Origin: Isoetes taiwanensis
Taxonomy: Eukaryota > Streptophyta > Lycopodiopsida > Isoetales > Isoetaceae
NCBI GenBank assembly: GCA_021234155.1
Contig: JAJEKV010000005.1
Location: 11,637,234-11,701,233 of the forward strand
DNA length: 64,000 nucleotides
Reading direction: 5' to 3'
The notes beneath the pieces are model-generated. The model was given only the letters and a program-made list of their open reading frames with translations. It was not told the origin of the DNA and ran no database searches. The translations under genes were made by a program, and so were the position numbers. Shown piece by piece: positions 34,755 to 47,159 of this stretch. How positions within the stretch are numbered: the stretch's first letter is position 1; every line of letters begins with the position of its first letter.

Positions 34755-35570
34755 TTAAATGATCCCAAAATTCTCCAACTCCGGTCGATCGGTTGTTCCT
34801 TTGTGACCCTCCGGTCGGAATGTGACCAAGTTAGGAGTCACGGTTTCTATACATGACCCAACTCCGATTAAGTTTGCTTCTTTATAACAACATTGGAAAC
34901 CAGTTTTTTCTCCACTTTTTCCAAACACTTGTTACAATGTCAAGCCCAAGAACCAGTATGTTTTCCTTTGCCTTTATTTTTGTCAAAACTCTTACTCTAT
35001 TCTATTTGCCTGTGATTGACCCGAGGAAGAACAAGATCAATAACATGAGAAGCTTGGTGGTGAAGCTAAGCGTAAGCTTCAAAGGCTTCTTTAATGTTAG
35101 AATCTTTTTTTCTTCTCCTTTTTTTCTCTTTTACGTTAACATGCTATTAACTTCCTCGATTACGATGTGAACAGCCCGAGGTCCAATAATGGTTATTTTT
35201 GACGCGTGAACTTCGAAGATCATTGGACTGTTGGTTTGGCAATATACAATTATTAATACCTATGTCATCCTTCAAGTAGCGAAGGTATCCTTGAAGTAGC
35301 GAGAAGGTAGAACAAGGGGTATTAAGTTGTGATCCCCTCATATAAAATCAAGAACTTGCGATCAACAGCTCAAGGATACAAAGTCAGCGTGACTTTTATT
35401 AACCGAGGACTCGAGAACGATTAAATGATACAAAAACTCCGGTTGACAACGAAAGTTCGAGGTGGAGCGCCAATATTAGGTCAAAAGCTGACCCGTTATT
35501 AATAGGGAGGGACTTCTGGTGAAGTGTGTTTGAGGATGCTGGGAGAGTCAAAGCTGGCGAGCGCGCACCA
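34755..35570 (+). pseudogene. array gene copy 11, degraded
   Basis: The leader still reads NSG-like codons and the second donor GTAAGC is present (GCGTAAGCTTCAAAGGC, ~35,068). The core is altered (TTGGCAATATACAATTATTAATACC). The end reads CGCCAATATTAGGTC. Confidence 0.55.
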
Positions 35571-36329
35571 CCACTACTAAATTGCTTTCTTGTTTTAGAG
35601 TTTCCAACTAGCCTTCGATTTAGGGTTTTTTCAATCGCGGACTTTCGATAATGTATGTTCTTTTTTTTCTGCAGGTAGAGAAAATGTAGGTTTTCAAATG
35701 CTTATTATGAAGTGTGGGTTCCTTTTTATATAGTAAATTTCTTCTGGATGTAGATACCGTGGGTTCTTTTTTAAGGCATAGTACTTGAGACTTAATAGTT
35801 TATAAATCAGATCTTAAATGTTATCCTCACGAGATCTAGTAGTTTTGTAATGACATATATGACATATATCGTCTCACATATGTCATAAGTATGTAATCTA
35901 TAATGATAGCCAGGATATAACATATGCATATTTGAAATTATTAGAAATGACAATGATGGGCATAAGTTGAGAACACGTAAATTGATACATATATCGTGTG
36001 TGAAGAAAAAGAACACTAAAATTAAAGGTACTCCATTGTTAAAGAATTGAAAGCATCCTCTAATCTTGCCATTCCTCGTTTTCCTTTTTCCTTTTTGCCT
36101 TTAAATTTTCCCCTTCTCTTTTCCATTTCCCTTCTTTTATTTTCGTTTTCCCTTCGCTTTTCTCTTTCCCCCTTTCTTCTTCCATTTTTACCTTTCCTCT
36201 CCCTCCTTTTTACGTTTGTCGGTGCTTACCCCCTCCTCGTAGTTACCCATCATTTTCTTCTTCTTAGGTATTAGTAGGGGTTCTAATCGAAATTGAAGCT
36301 GGCAATGCGGTGGCCATAGCGGTATTGAT

Positions 36330-37150
36330 AACTAAATGATCCCAAATTCTCCAACTCCGGTCCAGTCTGGTTGTTCCTTTATGTGACTCTCGATTACGAA
36401 GAATGTAGGCCCAAGTCAGGTCAGTTTCTACTTTATGTGAACTCTCGGTCGGTTGCTTCTTTATGGTTTCTCCACTTTTTTCCAAAGCTTGTTACAATGT
36501 CTCAAAGCCCAAGCCCAAAGAACCGAGTATGTTATGTCTTCCTTTGCCTTTATTTTGTCAAAACTCTTACTCTATTCTATTTGCCACAATGATTCAGCGG
36601 AAGAACAAGATCAACAACATGAAGCTTGGTGGTGAAGCTAGCGTAACTTCAAAGGCTTCTTCAATGTTAGAATCTTTTTTTTCTTCTCTTTTTCTCTTTT
36701 ACGTTAACATGCTATTAACTTCCTCGATTCACAGTGTAGACTTCAGCCCTAAGGTCCATGTATTTGTGTGGTTATTTCGGCATTAGACATCGAAGATCAT
36801 TGGGCTGTTGGTTGTAATACTCGATTGATAATACCTCATTGTCCTTCAAGTAGCGAAGAAGGTATCCTTGAAGTAGCGAGAGTAGAGATTAAAGGGGTAA
36901 TGCGTTGGCGATCCCTCTATAAATCACCGCTCGCGATCAGCGACTCCAAGGATAGAATCCTTTGTGGGCACATTAACCCGAGGATTAGAGAACACAGATC
37001 CAAATGATACAAAAACCCAGTTGACAACGAAGTTGAGGTGGAGCGCCAATATTGGAGTCATGGAAGCCGTTATTAATAGGGAGGGACTTCTGAGGCTGGA
37101 AACAGGAGATGTGTTTGAGGATGCTGGGGAGAGTCAAAACTGGCGAAGCG
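36330..37150 (+). pseudogene. array gene copy 12, moderately preserved
   Basis: Landmarks are clear: CATTAGACATCGAAGATCATTGGGC (~36,780), AATCCTTTGTGGGCACATTAAC (~36,955) and GGAGTCATGGAAGCCGTTATTAATAGGGAGG (~37,054). Like copy 9 it lacks the extra C, so VMEA reads on in frame into VINREGLL. The upstream core has small indels. Confidence 0.6.
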
Positions 37151-37859
37151 CCACCACTACCTAAATTGCTGTTTTCGAGGTTTATTGCTTCTTACGATTT
37201 AGGGTTTTTTTCCCAATATGGGTTTTTCAAATGCTTGAATTACGATGTGGGTTCCTTTTATATAGTAATTTCTTCTCTGGATGCTTAGATTACAGGTTCT
37301 TTTAAGGCGCTTAGTACCCGGACTTAATAGTTTATAAATCAGATCTTAAATGTTTATCGACCTGAATCTAGTAGTTTTGTAATGACATATATGACGCTAT
37401 ATCGTCTCACATATGTCATAAGTATATGTCCCATAATGATGGCATTATAACATATGCATATTTGATATTAGAAATGACAATGATGGGCATAAGTTGAGAA
37501 CACAATAGAATTGATACATATATAAAACAGTAATGAAGAAAGAACACTAGAATGCAAAAGGTACTCCATTGTTAAAATTTAGCATCCTATCTAATCTTTG
37601 CCATTTATCGTTTTCCTTTTTGCCTTTAGGTACCTTTCTCTTTTTCCCGTTTCCCTTCTTTTATTTTAGTTTTCCCTTCCTTTTTCTCTTTCCCCTTTCT
37701 TCTTCCATTTTTACCTTTTTCCTCTCTCTCCCCTCCCTTTTTACGTTTGTTGGAGTAACACACCTCCCCTGTAGTTACCCATCATTTTCTTCTTCGTGTG
37801 TGTGGGGTTCCTGTCGAGGAATTGAAACTTCTTGTAAATTGTAGCCATAGCGGCGGTAA

Positions 37860-38700
37860 CCGTAGTCCCAAAATTTAACTCCGGTCCAGTACAGTTGTTC
37901 CTTTATGTGACCCTCGTCACGAATGTGACCAAGTCCGTGCGGTTTTCTACTTTGTAATCACCTTAACTCCGATTAAGTTTGCTTCTTTATAACAACATTG
38001 GAAACCGGTTTTCTCCACTTTTTCCAGCAGCTTGTTACAATGTCAAGCCCAAGCCCAAGAACCCAGTGTTATTTTCCTTTTGCCTTTATTTTGTCAAAAC
38101 TCTTACTCTATTCTATTTGCCTGTGATTTGACGGAAGAACAAGATCCAACAACATGAAGCTTGGTGGTGAAGTTAAGTAGCTTCAAAGGCTTCTTTAATG
38201 TTAGAATCTTTTCTTCTCTTTTTCTACTTTTACATTAACATGCTATTAACTTCCTCGTTAAATTATTGAGCGACCCTAGGTCCATGTAGTAGCGTTTATT
38301 TTTCGGCGCGTGGGTACGAAGATCGGTATTTCTATTGGTGCGTATGCTCGATTGATAATACCTCGGCGTCATCCTTCAAGTAGCGAAGGTATCCTTAGGA
38401 AGTAGTGCTTGAAGGTAGAGTTAAAGGGGGTATTACGTTGGCGATCCCCTCTATAAATCACCGCTCACGTCAACGGCTCGAAGAGTATAATCCTTTGTGG
38501 GCACATTAACCGGATTGAACAGATCAAATGATACAAAAACCCGGTTGACAACGAAGTTCGGTGGGTACCAATATTGAGTCCGCAGGCGTTATTAATAGGG
38601 AGGACTTCTCTGAGGCTAGGCGGAGATGTGTTTGAGGATGCGGGGAGAGTCAAAAGCAGCAGAAGCGCCACCACTACCTAAATTGCTTTCTTCGACGAGG
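37860..38700 (+). pseudogene. array gene copy 13, last copy, degraded
   Basis: Intron 1 and exon 2 are recognisable (CTTTATTTTGTCAAAACTCTTACTC, GGAAGAACAAGATCCAACAACATGAAGC). The core is heavily altered (GTACGAAGATCGGTATTTCTATTGGTGCG). The unit breaks off in its AT-rich tail at ~38,733, the end of the array. Confidence 0.55.
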
Positions 38701-38829
38701 TTTAGTGCTTGCTCCCCGGTTTGGGGTTTCCCAATAGTAGTCCCATAGCTCATCCATTCAGGCCCTTACGAATGCCTGGGGCATGCCTGCGGGCCTTACC
38801 GGAATAACCCGAGGGAGGATTGGGTCAAT

Positions 38830-39310
38830 CATTTGCAAGAGCAAGCAAGGATGCCAAGCGGAGCAAGGAACACGAGGCGAGAGCAAGTACTTAAGTTCAA
38901 GAGCAAACAACAAGATCAAATGGCGAGGGAGCAGAATGAAGTAGCAGGAACAGGATCCAAGATCAAGTAGCAAGATGCAATGAACAAGGAAGATCAAGTA
39001 GCAAGAAGATCAAGACAGGAAGATCAAGGAGCAGAAGCAAGGATCAAGATCGAAGTAGCAAAGGAACAAGATCAAGTAGCAAAGATCAAGGCAAGGAACA
39101 AGATCAAGTAGCAAGATCAAGAGCAAGGAACAAGATCAAGTAGCAAGAACGCGAGATGAAGTAGCCGAGGTGGGATCAAGATCCAGAGTAGCAAAACTGA
39201 TGAGCAAGGGAAGATCGAGTAGCAAGAAGATCAAGGAACAAGGAGAGATCAAGTAGCAAGAAGATCAAGGAACAAGGAAGATGAAGGAGCTAGGAAGCAA
39301 AGGATGAAAA
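38830..39310 (+). repeat. purine-rich minisatellite, GGAACAAGATCAAGTAGCAAGA type
   Basis: About 480 bases consist of irregular repeats, roughly 20-28 bases long, of AAGGAACAAGATCAAGTAGC and AAGAAGATCAAGGA. The strand is almost pyrimidine-free. Array sequence ends about 100 bases before it. No coding potential is seen. Confidence 0.75.
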
Positions 39311-39357
39311 GTGAAGTGAAAACAAGGTAAAAGAAATTTATGACTCACGAGATCAAT

Positions 39358-39480
39358 AATGTTGAAATTATAATACCAGTAATGTTGAGTATAATACCAA
39401 TAGAAATGCTGATATAATACCAATAATGCTCCGCATTATATAATACCAATAATCAGTATTATACCAATAATGCTAGCGAC
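39358..39480 (+). repeat. minisatellite, ATAATACCAATAATGCTG type
   Basis: Five to six imperfect copies of TATAATACCAATAATG(CT) lie in tandem, with spacers of variable length. They lie within 50 bases of the end of the purine-rich minisatellite. Confidence 0.7.
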
Positions 39481-42400
39481 TATAAAAGCGACTCCATTGA
39501 TGAGATCATTCATCTCCCATGGCTTATAATATTTATGATGATCCCGGTTTGAACCATTCTTTGCTCCATGAGCTACAATGATATTAATCGGTATATAAAG
39601 GTGTTAAAATTTGGATCACTTACTTACAATCAAAAGCGGAAAGGTGCGTGAGTGTGATTGCCACCGGCCTTATAGGTATTTGTGATCCATCTTCTTTGGG
39701 TTCACGGCGCCATGCCCTCTGGTAGATCGTCACAATAGCGAGGATTGATGATGAGTGAATCATCGACTCTATAATGCCATCAATAATATGTGCATCTAAA
39801 TTATATGTATGCCATGAATAATGATACTGTCGAGATGTAATGATGTGTATTAAACACCTATTATAAAAGATGTAAAGGAATGTTAGTATAAGCAATGAAA
39901 GCTAATTGATGTCGACAATGTATTAATTGTCCAAAATGTAAGTATTATTATTATAAAAGAAATTACATCTTTATATTATAATGTTATAGTGTAAGTGTTT
40001 GACCCAGCCCTAAATCGAGATGACCCACGAGATTTGATCTCTGAGACTAGCGGTCTAGATAGCCTCTAATTTTTCTTCTAAAATTTCGATTTGGATATTG
40101 TAGGGTTATCGTGGTTACATTCTTGCGTGATGTAAAACACAAAAATCGACCATGGCATGAATATTGCGAGGATGGAGCCTTTAGCACCTCGATCTACGTC
40201 CACGCTCATAACTCGGATCATGGTGCTCAAGTTTTGAGAGTAATTCTGAGATAGAGGCCGGAAAAATCACCTCTTGCAGCAAGCTTTTCGCCCTCTTTTA
40301 TTCCAGCTCTTCAATAATCATAGTCTGAGAAGAAAAGCTCATTCTCCTCTCCTAGAAACGTAAGTCCGCTGTCAACGCCTACTTCCGGATGAATGCTAGA
40401 ATTATGTGAAACGAGGAAAATGGAGGGCATCTGATGGAAATGGAATCAACCTGTTGCCGGGCACAATCAAATACTTTGGCTTCTTCAATCCATCTTTGCA
40501 TGTTTTTGTGGCTCCCAAAACCGAGGAAAAGGACCATGGGCCAGATTTTAGGGCAAAAGAATGCGGGATCGGTTTCCATCTTCGGGGTTGTAGCGAACAC
40601 ATGGTGTTGGCACATTCGACCATGGCATAGATATTTGCGGATAGAACCTGCGATAGGAGTAAGATCATTTGGATCTATAGCTGATGATCTTAAGTGGGAT
40701 TTAAGTCAATGGAGATAAACTGAAGAACAGTGCTCAAAGACAATGATCTCAATGCGCTGCGGTGCCATAGTTCTTTGGAATTGCTTTTGCTTCCGGGAGT
40801 GGCCAGTCAAAATCAGATAGCGGGATGAAGCTCGTCGAATTGAAGTTGCTCTTGCTTTTCGAGATCTACCTATTCTTGGCATGCTTTGGGGCTTTGCGGA
40901 TAGTGCGTAGATGGCAAAATCTACCAAACCCGGTTGGGCCATAGCGGTGAATACCCGCGGTAAATGGCGGCTACTCGATTGTGGTGAGGAACATAATGGA
41001 ACAAAACAATTTCGAGAACGGTGACAGCACGATTTGCTTGGCCTTTTCGATAAAGAGGCAAATTGTGGGATCCACATAGCGTATTCTTCTATCATATAGA
41101 GTTTTATTCCTTGCAGCCGAGAAGTTTGGCTGAAATGTTTTTCATCTTCGGCAATTATGATAGATATGACATTTGATTTTTAGTTTTAGTTTATGGAGGC
41201 TGTTGGTTACTGTATTTCTGCGGTTACGAGGTAGGAAATGTTTATGTACTTTCATTATACATGTCAACAAAAGAAAGCAACATTTGATTTTTCGTTTTTA
41301 GTTTGTGAGTTGGTGGCTCCACTGGCGTATTATGTTGAACTGCGATTCACGAGGTGATTAAATGAATTTCTGCCATGGCCATGCATTCTTCTATTATGGC
41401 GGTGAAAAACAAAATACGAGAATTTCGAAAAGTACAACAGCGTATATGGATGGAGCAGTTGCCCACCTAATATTTTTCAGCTTTAATTCATTGATTGAGG
41501 TCTCAAGGCGAGAATTTGAACTTCAAAGGCAGTTAGCAGCTACGGTAAGAGTGCAAGGCTTAATTTCAAGTTCATATAGAAACTAGCATTGTTGTAGAAG
41601 AGCGGTTATCACGGCATTCATAAGTGCGGGGCAATTTCATGCTCATGGTATGAAAACCATCATCTTGTTTCAGATCATGCGATCAAAGCGGGTTTAATCC
41701 AATTAGTCAAATTTGAGAATGGGGTAAATACATTCGTGTTGGTGATATTAGTTGATTTGTAGTTTGACGACATATTAGCAACCACATATGAAATGTCGAA
41801 GCACTTCGAGATGATGGATCACGGTCACATACTCTGAAGTCGTTACATCTGCGGAAATTTTGGCATGGGGCAAATACATTGATTACTGTTATATGAAGGC
41901 ATGAGCGCATGAACTAACTCGAGGGTAAAAGTTATATTTCCTCTTCATGTCAACAATGTCTGGCCGGGTTAGAACTTGAACTAAGATTTAGTAATTTAGT
42001 ATCACTCTATGCTTTGATTGGAACAATAATACTAATATTATACATCAAATGTATGACTTTGAAAGATTGAACCCTAAGCTAGCCATGTTAGTTACGTTGT
42101 TTTAGGGAAAAGCGGCGAAAGTACATAAATGAACATGGATGACATCATCGATTAAAGACATTGTAGCGGTTTATTTTAACTCCTCACTAGCTTTCAAATT
42201 TTTCTTTGAATTATATGAGTTATTATAAAATTTATTCGATCCATGATCAAGATAAAAGCAGGCTTGTGATTGAGAGGCATTTATACCATGATTAGAGCAA
42301 CCATTGGTATATGTGCTTGGCATTGTAGATTCAAAGGAACACATAATAATACATGTGGAAAATAGTGCAGGAGTAAAGAACCACTATCCTACGCGCTCGC

Positions 42401-43213
42401 CTTTACAGACATTTGAAACCATTATTGGGTTAGAAAATGGTTCTACCTCTCCATCTATATATACTATTTGATCTCCAGAACTTAGCAAAGGAATTATTGC
42501 AAAGGAACTTAGCAAAGGACTTCCATATTTGTGGATATTGCAGTTCAATTTCTCCAACAAAAAGGCACAGAAGTATATATAGACTTTTTTGTTCGGGGTC
42601 TTTCTCTTACATATATATTTCAAGCAAAGCAAATATCTTGAAAGCATTAATCCACATTGTCTTTTACTTCCCATGAAGATGCCCCACTCTTCTCTTCTAC
42701 AAGCACATGGAATGTGTAGTGTATTGTAGATGAGCGAACAATGCGCTTGCCATTTGTTCAATTTGACAACTTTCCATAATGCCATATCATGGGTGGTTCA
42801 ATTTGATACTTCCCAATGATGTCATATTATGGAGTGCTATGATAACCACGAATAAAGTCATGAATAACAATAAATTCAAATTGGTGCATCTATGAAATTT
42901 TGGTTTTGGATTTTTTTAATTATGTTACTTGCGTGCAACTTATAGCAAATACGTTGCTTTATAAACAACAATCTCAAACGCATGATTTTGTCAAGTGTGA
43001 ACCTTTGAGCATTTAGATATACACTATTACAAACTGTATTCACAAGCGCATGGAATGGTGACTTGGTGCTACCATTGACATATTTCCAACTTTGCCTAGG
43101 TGACTCCTAATATCCAAATGTAAGGGAACGTTACCTTCTGCTAAAAGTGATACCACAATAGTATCACTATAATACTGACATTATTAGTGTTCAACTTCAT
43201 AAATATTCACATA
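39481..43213. other. no gene recognised, AT-rich
   Basis: About 3.7 kb lacks convincing coding sequence. A copy of the motif TTATATTATAATGTT is at 39,971. The part 40,380-41,100 is less AT-rich and has overlapping open frames on both strands (up to 129 codons), none with recognisable motifs. AACTTAGCAAAGGA occurs twice near 42,480-42,510. CAATTTGA-YACTT-CC-ATRATG repeats imperfectly near 42,760-42,830. Confidence 0.45.
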
Positions 43214-43320
43214 TTATGTTTCAACATGTATGATTTTGAGCATGTATGAGCATGTATGATCAACATATTAGGTTTTGAGCATGTATGATCAACATATTAG
43301 GTTTTGAGCATGTATGATCT
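43214..43320 (+). repeat. 29-base tandem repeat, GAGCATGTATGATCAACATATTAGG
   Basis: Copies start at 43,248, 43,277 and 43,306, with a truncated GAGCATGTATGA at 43,238. The period of 29 is exact for the full copies. Confidence 0.85.
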
Positions 43321-44654
43321 TTATGTATACTGGAGTTGATGACTCCAATTCATCATTTACAATATCCTAGCTTATGCCCAATCTCACAAAGAGTTATAGA
43401 CTTTGACTATAGCCTTACTTCAAATCGCTTTCAGTTAACCTTACTCCCTTTCGGACTTACACTATGAACAAACACCGTATTTATTTCTACCCACGGATCT
43501 TGAGGCAAGACTATCTAGCGAGAATCTAGGTTTCCGCTTTAAAACGTGGTTTCATGCTGCCTTTCTCGGTTAAGGTAGAAGTGGCGAAGCGGTATTGGAA
43601 TCACGAGAGCTAGAAAGTGATGTTGATGAGCGGCATAGCATTAGGTAGTTGGTTAGCTAAATCCTAACCAAACAGAAGTGATGCCCAGGCGATGGATTTT
43701 AGATGATCAACCAAACAAATCGTTGAAAAGTTTTTATTATAATAACAAAGGTTATTTCTCATTGCGGCCAAAATATTTCGGGGTCCGGACTTATGCCCAG
43801 CAACGCTGGGCACTATTAGTACATAATTATGAGAACATAGTGAGATCTTTAGCTAATGCTATGTCCCCACATGTCAACAATGTATTTTTGGAATACGAGC
43901 GATCTTGGTCTTTTGCCATTTGCATCCATACATAATGTATGGCATCTAACTTCTCATACCTTGATGGATCGATGGATTAGATTGCGCCAACGTTTGATTA
44001 AGCAGCACGTATGATCCGCGACCAGCGGGCATCCACCATGATACATAAATGTGACCATAATTGAGCTACGGATCTAGGATGGCATCTTCTTAAGCAAAAG
44101 AAGCCGAAAACCGTTGGAGTTTCATAAAATCTCAGTCGGACTAAAGCGAACATACCTTTATTAACATGTGCATGAGGATCAAAACTCATCCATAGGCAAC
44201 CTTGGGCGTATCTGCTTTATTTAATATCGTGAGCAAAGGTCTTACAAGCCGCGGCCTTCATCGACCTGCAGGTAAATGCGGCTTGTAGAGGTTTCTGCTG
44301 CGTATGCGCAGCAAAGTTGTCATTTTGAGTGCGTCACAGATACATCTTCAAAACTTTTAAAGATCGTTCGGTAATCATAGTTTTGCTTTGTCTTGTCGTG
44401 CAAACACACCTCTTCTTGATTTTCGCGAGGAAAGGGAATTTCCATAATGCTATGTACTTCGTCGCGTACGCGCCGGGCGAGAGATCACTTTCAATGTGTA
44501 CGGAGGATATTTTTTAGGCACCTGTTGTTAGCTCACCATTTCATCCTCCTTCCACATTCTTATTCCTTTTTGGAATCCACTTTCTGGGTTGGCGCATCTT
44601 ATATATTGCATAATGGGCGTTCCCTTCCATTTCATCCGGAATAACAATGCGGCT
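43321..44654. other. no gene recognised, left flank of the LTR element
   Basis: Mixed sequence has no readable motifs. Open frames up to 85 codons (43,678-43,935) show no family resemblance. The exact 5' limit of the neighbouring LTR falls somewhere in 44,580-44,660. Confidence 0.4.
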
Positions 44655-46127
44655 TTCCGAGGCTATATCACGGCCTGCGGTATACATGGGACTTTCCCCT
44701 CCATGGCGATCTGACTCACCATGGCGAGGGCCCTAAAAGATGCGTGTTGGGCCATCTATGAAATGAGGCCGAAGAAGGAACCTGAAAGTCATTATTACGC
44801 CTAATGGGACTCTCGTGGAAGGCATAGGTATAGGGATTGCTTACCGTATACATAAAGGCGCATCCATCCGAATACCAACGGCATAGAATAGCCATCAATC
44901 CTAAAGAAAGCCCAAAACCGGGACAAAACGGAACTCCGGAACGAGTCGGTACGTTTGGGCCTCAAGAATCCGGCCGGAGTCTTACGTTAGGCATAGAACA
45001 TCGGCTAGGGTTGTCCACTCCATCCGCCCCTCCACGTGCACACTTTGCAGATAAGTCAATTCATGCTGTAAGCCGCTATAGCCAGAGCAGCGAGGTTCAA
45101 GGGATCACCCTTTTAGGCCTCTCCAGGAGTTCATGGCGCTGGTCCGATGAAGCGGCGAGCGTCCCCTTCCGGTAGTTCCATGGGTGAGCTGAAGAATCGT
45201 GCATCGGCTGACCCAGCATCGGTACCCGACTTACTCACCCTATAAATCTGCCCTCAAAGTGCAAAGGTGCTCCATACGGATCACACCTACGCAGTGTCGG
45301 ACCCATGCGACCCTCTCACGTGGCGGCTGCTCGAGGCCTAACCTTCGCCAGAGTCTCGGGAACGCTTAATGCTGGGTAAGACCCACCCCTCATGTCCTGC
45401 TATTGTTCCTTGTATGCAATTTTCGCCGGACGCGCATCTAGGACCGGTGGGCTCTTGTCTGCAGAAGCATATAATGGGACTCTAAGAGCTATCTAGGGAG
45501 CATACACAATACGGTTCAGAAGTCTCTACCCCCGTATTCCAGCGTTTGAGTCAGTTAAACAAGAACTAACAATCCATCGCTGAAATTGGCAGAACCAGAA
45601 TTGAATAAAGAAACTTGCTTGTACAATCAAGGGTTAGTTTCTATGATTGAATCACAAAGAGCGAGCGGACCTGCAACCAAAGCGTTATCTAGAATCCACA
45701 TAGCCACCCACGAATTACGGCTGGACTGGAACTTTCCATGGGAAATATCCATCTCTGGGAGTTGAGAATTAGGTTGTTGATTCAAGGCGGTATGTTGGCT
45801 CTCTGCTGGTGTTATTGTGATGGTATTTCGGCCTTCCTTGAGGTAGATCGCCGAGAGTCAATCACGGGGATAGAGTCAGGTGGCATCTAACTGGCAGCCC
45901 ATCTTGTCGGTTAAGGCGGTGAAACCTTCCCAGCGGTAATTAGCTAATTAGGATTTATTATCTTAAATGTGATACCAGCGTGGTAATCCTTTAAAGTAAC
46001 CCCTAGGTTACAGTAAGTTCCCATACCCCATGGTGAAGTACCTTTAGGGGGTGGCGTTAACTGTGTTGTACACGTATCGAGTATGAATGCGTGGCGTGAA
46101 GCCGGAATATAAATCGTGGAGGCGTCA
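44655..46127 (-). repeat. 3' LTR (left copy) of the - strand gypsy element
   Basis: It aligns with 55,843-57,363 through GGACTTTCCCCTCC, GGGCCATCTATGAAATGAGGCCGAAGAAG, GCATAGAACATCGGCTAGGGTTGTCC, CATGGTGAAGTACCTTTAGGGGGTGGCGT and GAATGCGTGGCGTG. The right edge is defined by GGCGTCA (ends 46,127) next to the polypurine tract. The left edge is uncertain by some tens of bases. Confidence 0.8.
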
Positions 46128-46140
46128 TTCTCCCCTCCTT
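46128..46140 (-). other. polypurine tract of the - strand gypsy element
   Basis: On the - strand AAGGAGGGGAGAA directly precedes the LTR start TGACGC. This primes plus-strand DNA synthesis in LTR retrotransposons and fixes the orientation. Confidence 0.65.
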
Positions 46141-47159
46141 AAAAATAATGCTGTCCTACGACATTGGGGTTAGTATCGAATACATATAAATAAAGCGCCA
46201 ATTAGAAAGTGGAGTTAAAAGAAGATAACAATTATCACGTTGAAATTATGAGTATTTGGACGGTAATACATTGAAGTTGAAAATATCAAAGTACAAGCAC
46301 CAAAGGTGCCTTATACAAACTTATCATCAAGAGAGTGTAGGACCAAGAGTTGATTTAAAACATCAGGACAACAAAATCGCACATGTAGATAAAAGAATAT
46401 CACGGGGAAAAGTTGGGTCATCGACAACCCTCTGTAGCGGTGAAGCGTCGTTCAGCAGCTGCGCATCAATATGCGCGTGGAGTTAATAATATGATTAAAT
46501 TGTGGTTGAAGGGACCACCCTATAAATAAAGGAAAAGTATCTAGAGGAACCTATCGTATCTCGGCTTGCAATTCATTGTGGCATAAGAATGGTTGATTCC
46601 ATTATAAGCCCGGAATGAAGCCTTGATCTATTTCAGATGCTTTTTAAGCAATTCGCTGATCATGTCAACATCAACAATACACCGTCCTAGAGAACCGCGA
46701 AGGTGATCTCATCATTAGTTATTATTATATTATCGATGCATCTACCCCTCTAGAATATGATTCGGCAAATCAAGCCTTCAAGCTTGCAGGAATGAGTTGA
46801 TAGCATCGTTGATAATGACCACTGAGATTCCCGCGTAGTCAGGATAGTGCTTCTCAAGGTCTATCTTCATCACCCGGTAGCATCTTCAGGCGGTAGAAGT
46901 GCTTCCACTTGACCAAGTCTATTGCAACATTTGAGTCCTTGATGCGTTGTAAAGCTGCGATCAAGAGCTTGGGAACTATTTCAGTACATCGCCAGTCATT
47001 TCTAGGAGTTGGGGTATCCAAAACCTCCTCAGGATCGAGTGTTGGCAGACTCAGTGAAAGACCTTGTGGATCTTCAAAGAAATTGGCAAAGTCAAGCGTT
47101 ATGCACCACGATTTCTCCAGCGTTGATGAAATCTGACGGGCCAATATCGAATTTCAACT

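Larger units (their letters stand above)
12711..38733 (+). repeat. head-to-tail tandem array of ~1.6 kb units carrying a small gene
   Basis: The marker TAGTTTTGTAATGACATA recurs at 12,711, 16,237, 17,878, 19,487, ~21,081, ~21,791, 23,472, 28,673, ~31,753, ~33,300, 35,839 and 37,372. Undisturbed spacings are 1,641 and 1,609. Unit order: ATGACATAT block; ACTCCATTGTTAAAGAATTC; a pyrimidine-rich block of ~200 bases; a leader with TCCGGTCTGG sub-repeats; a gene-like segment ending NCQYWVMEA; an AT-rich tail with GGGTTTTTCCAAATGC. I count 13 gene-like copies plus one short partial at ~21.3 kb. The 15-19 kb copies are nearly identical; those further right diverge. One junction (34,617) joins the gene end of one unit directly to the pyrimidine block of the next. 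The array ends abruptly at ~38,733. Confidence 0.85.

Noticed and set aside
12711..38733. CRISPR array or centromeric satellite
   Set aside because: Units are ~1.6 kb, gene-containing and irregular; no short direct repeats with unique spacers, and satellite monomers of ~150-180 bases are absent.
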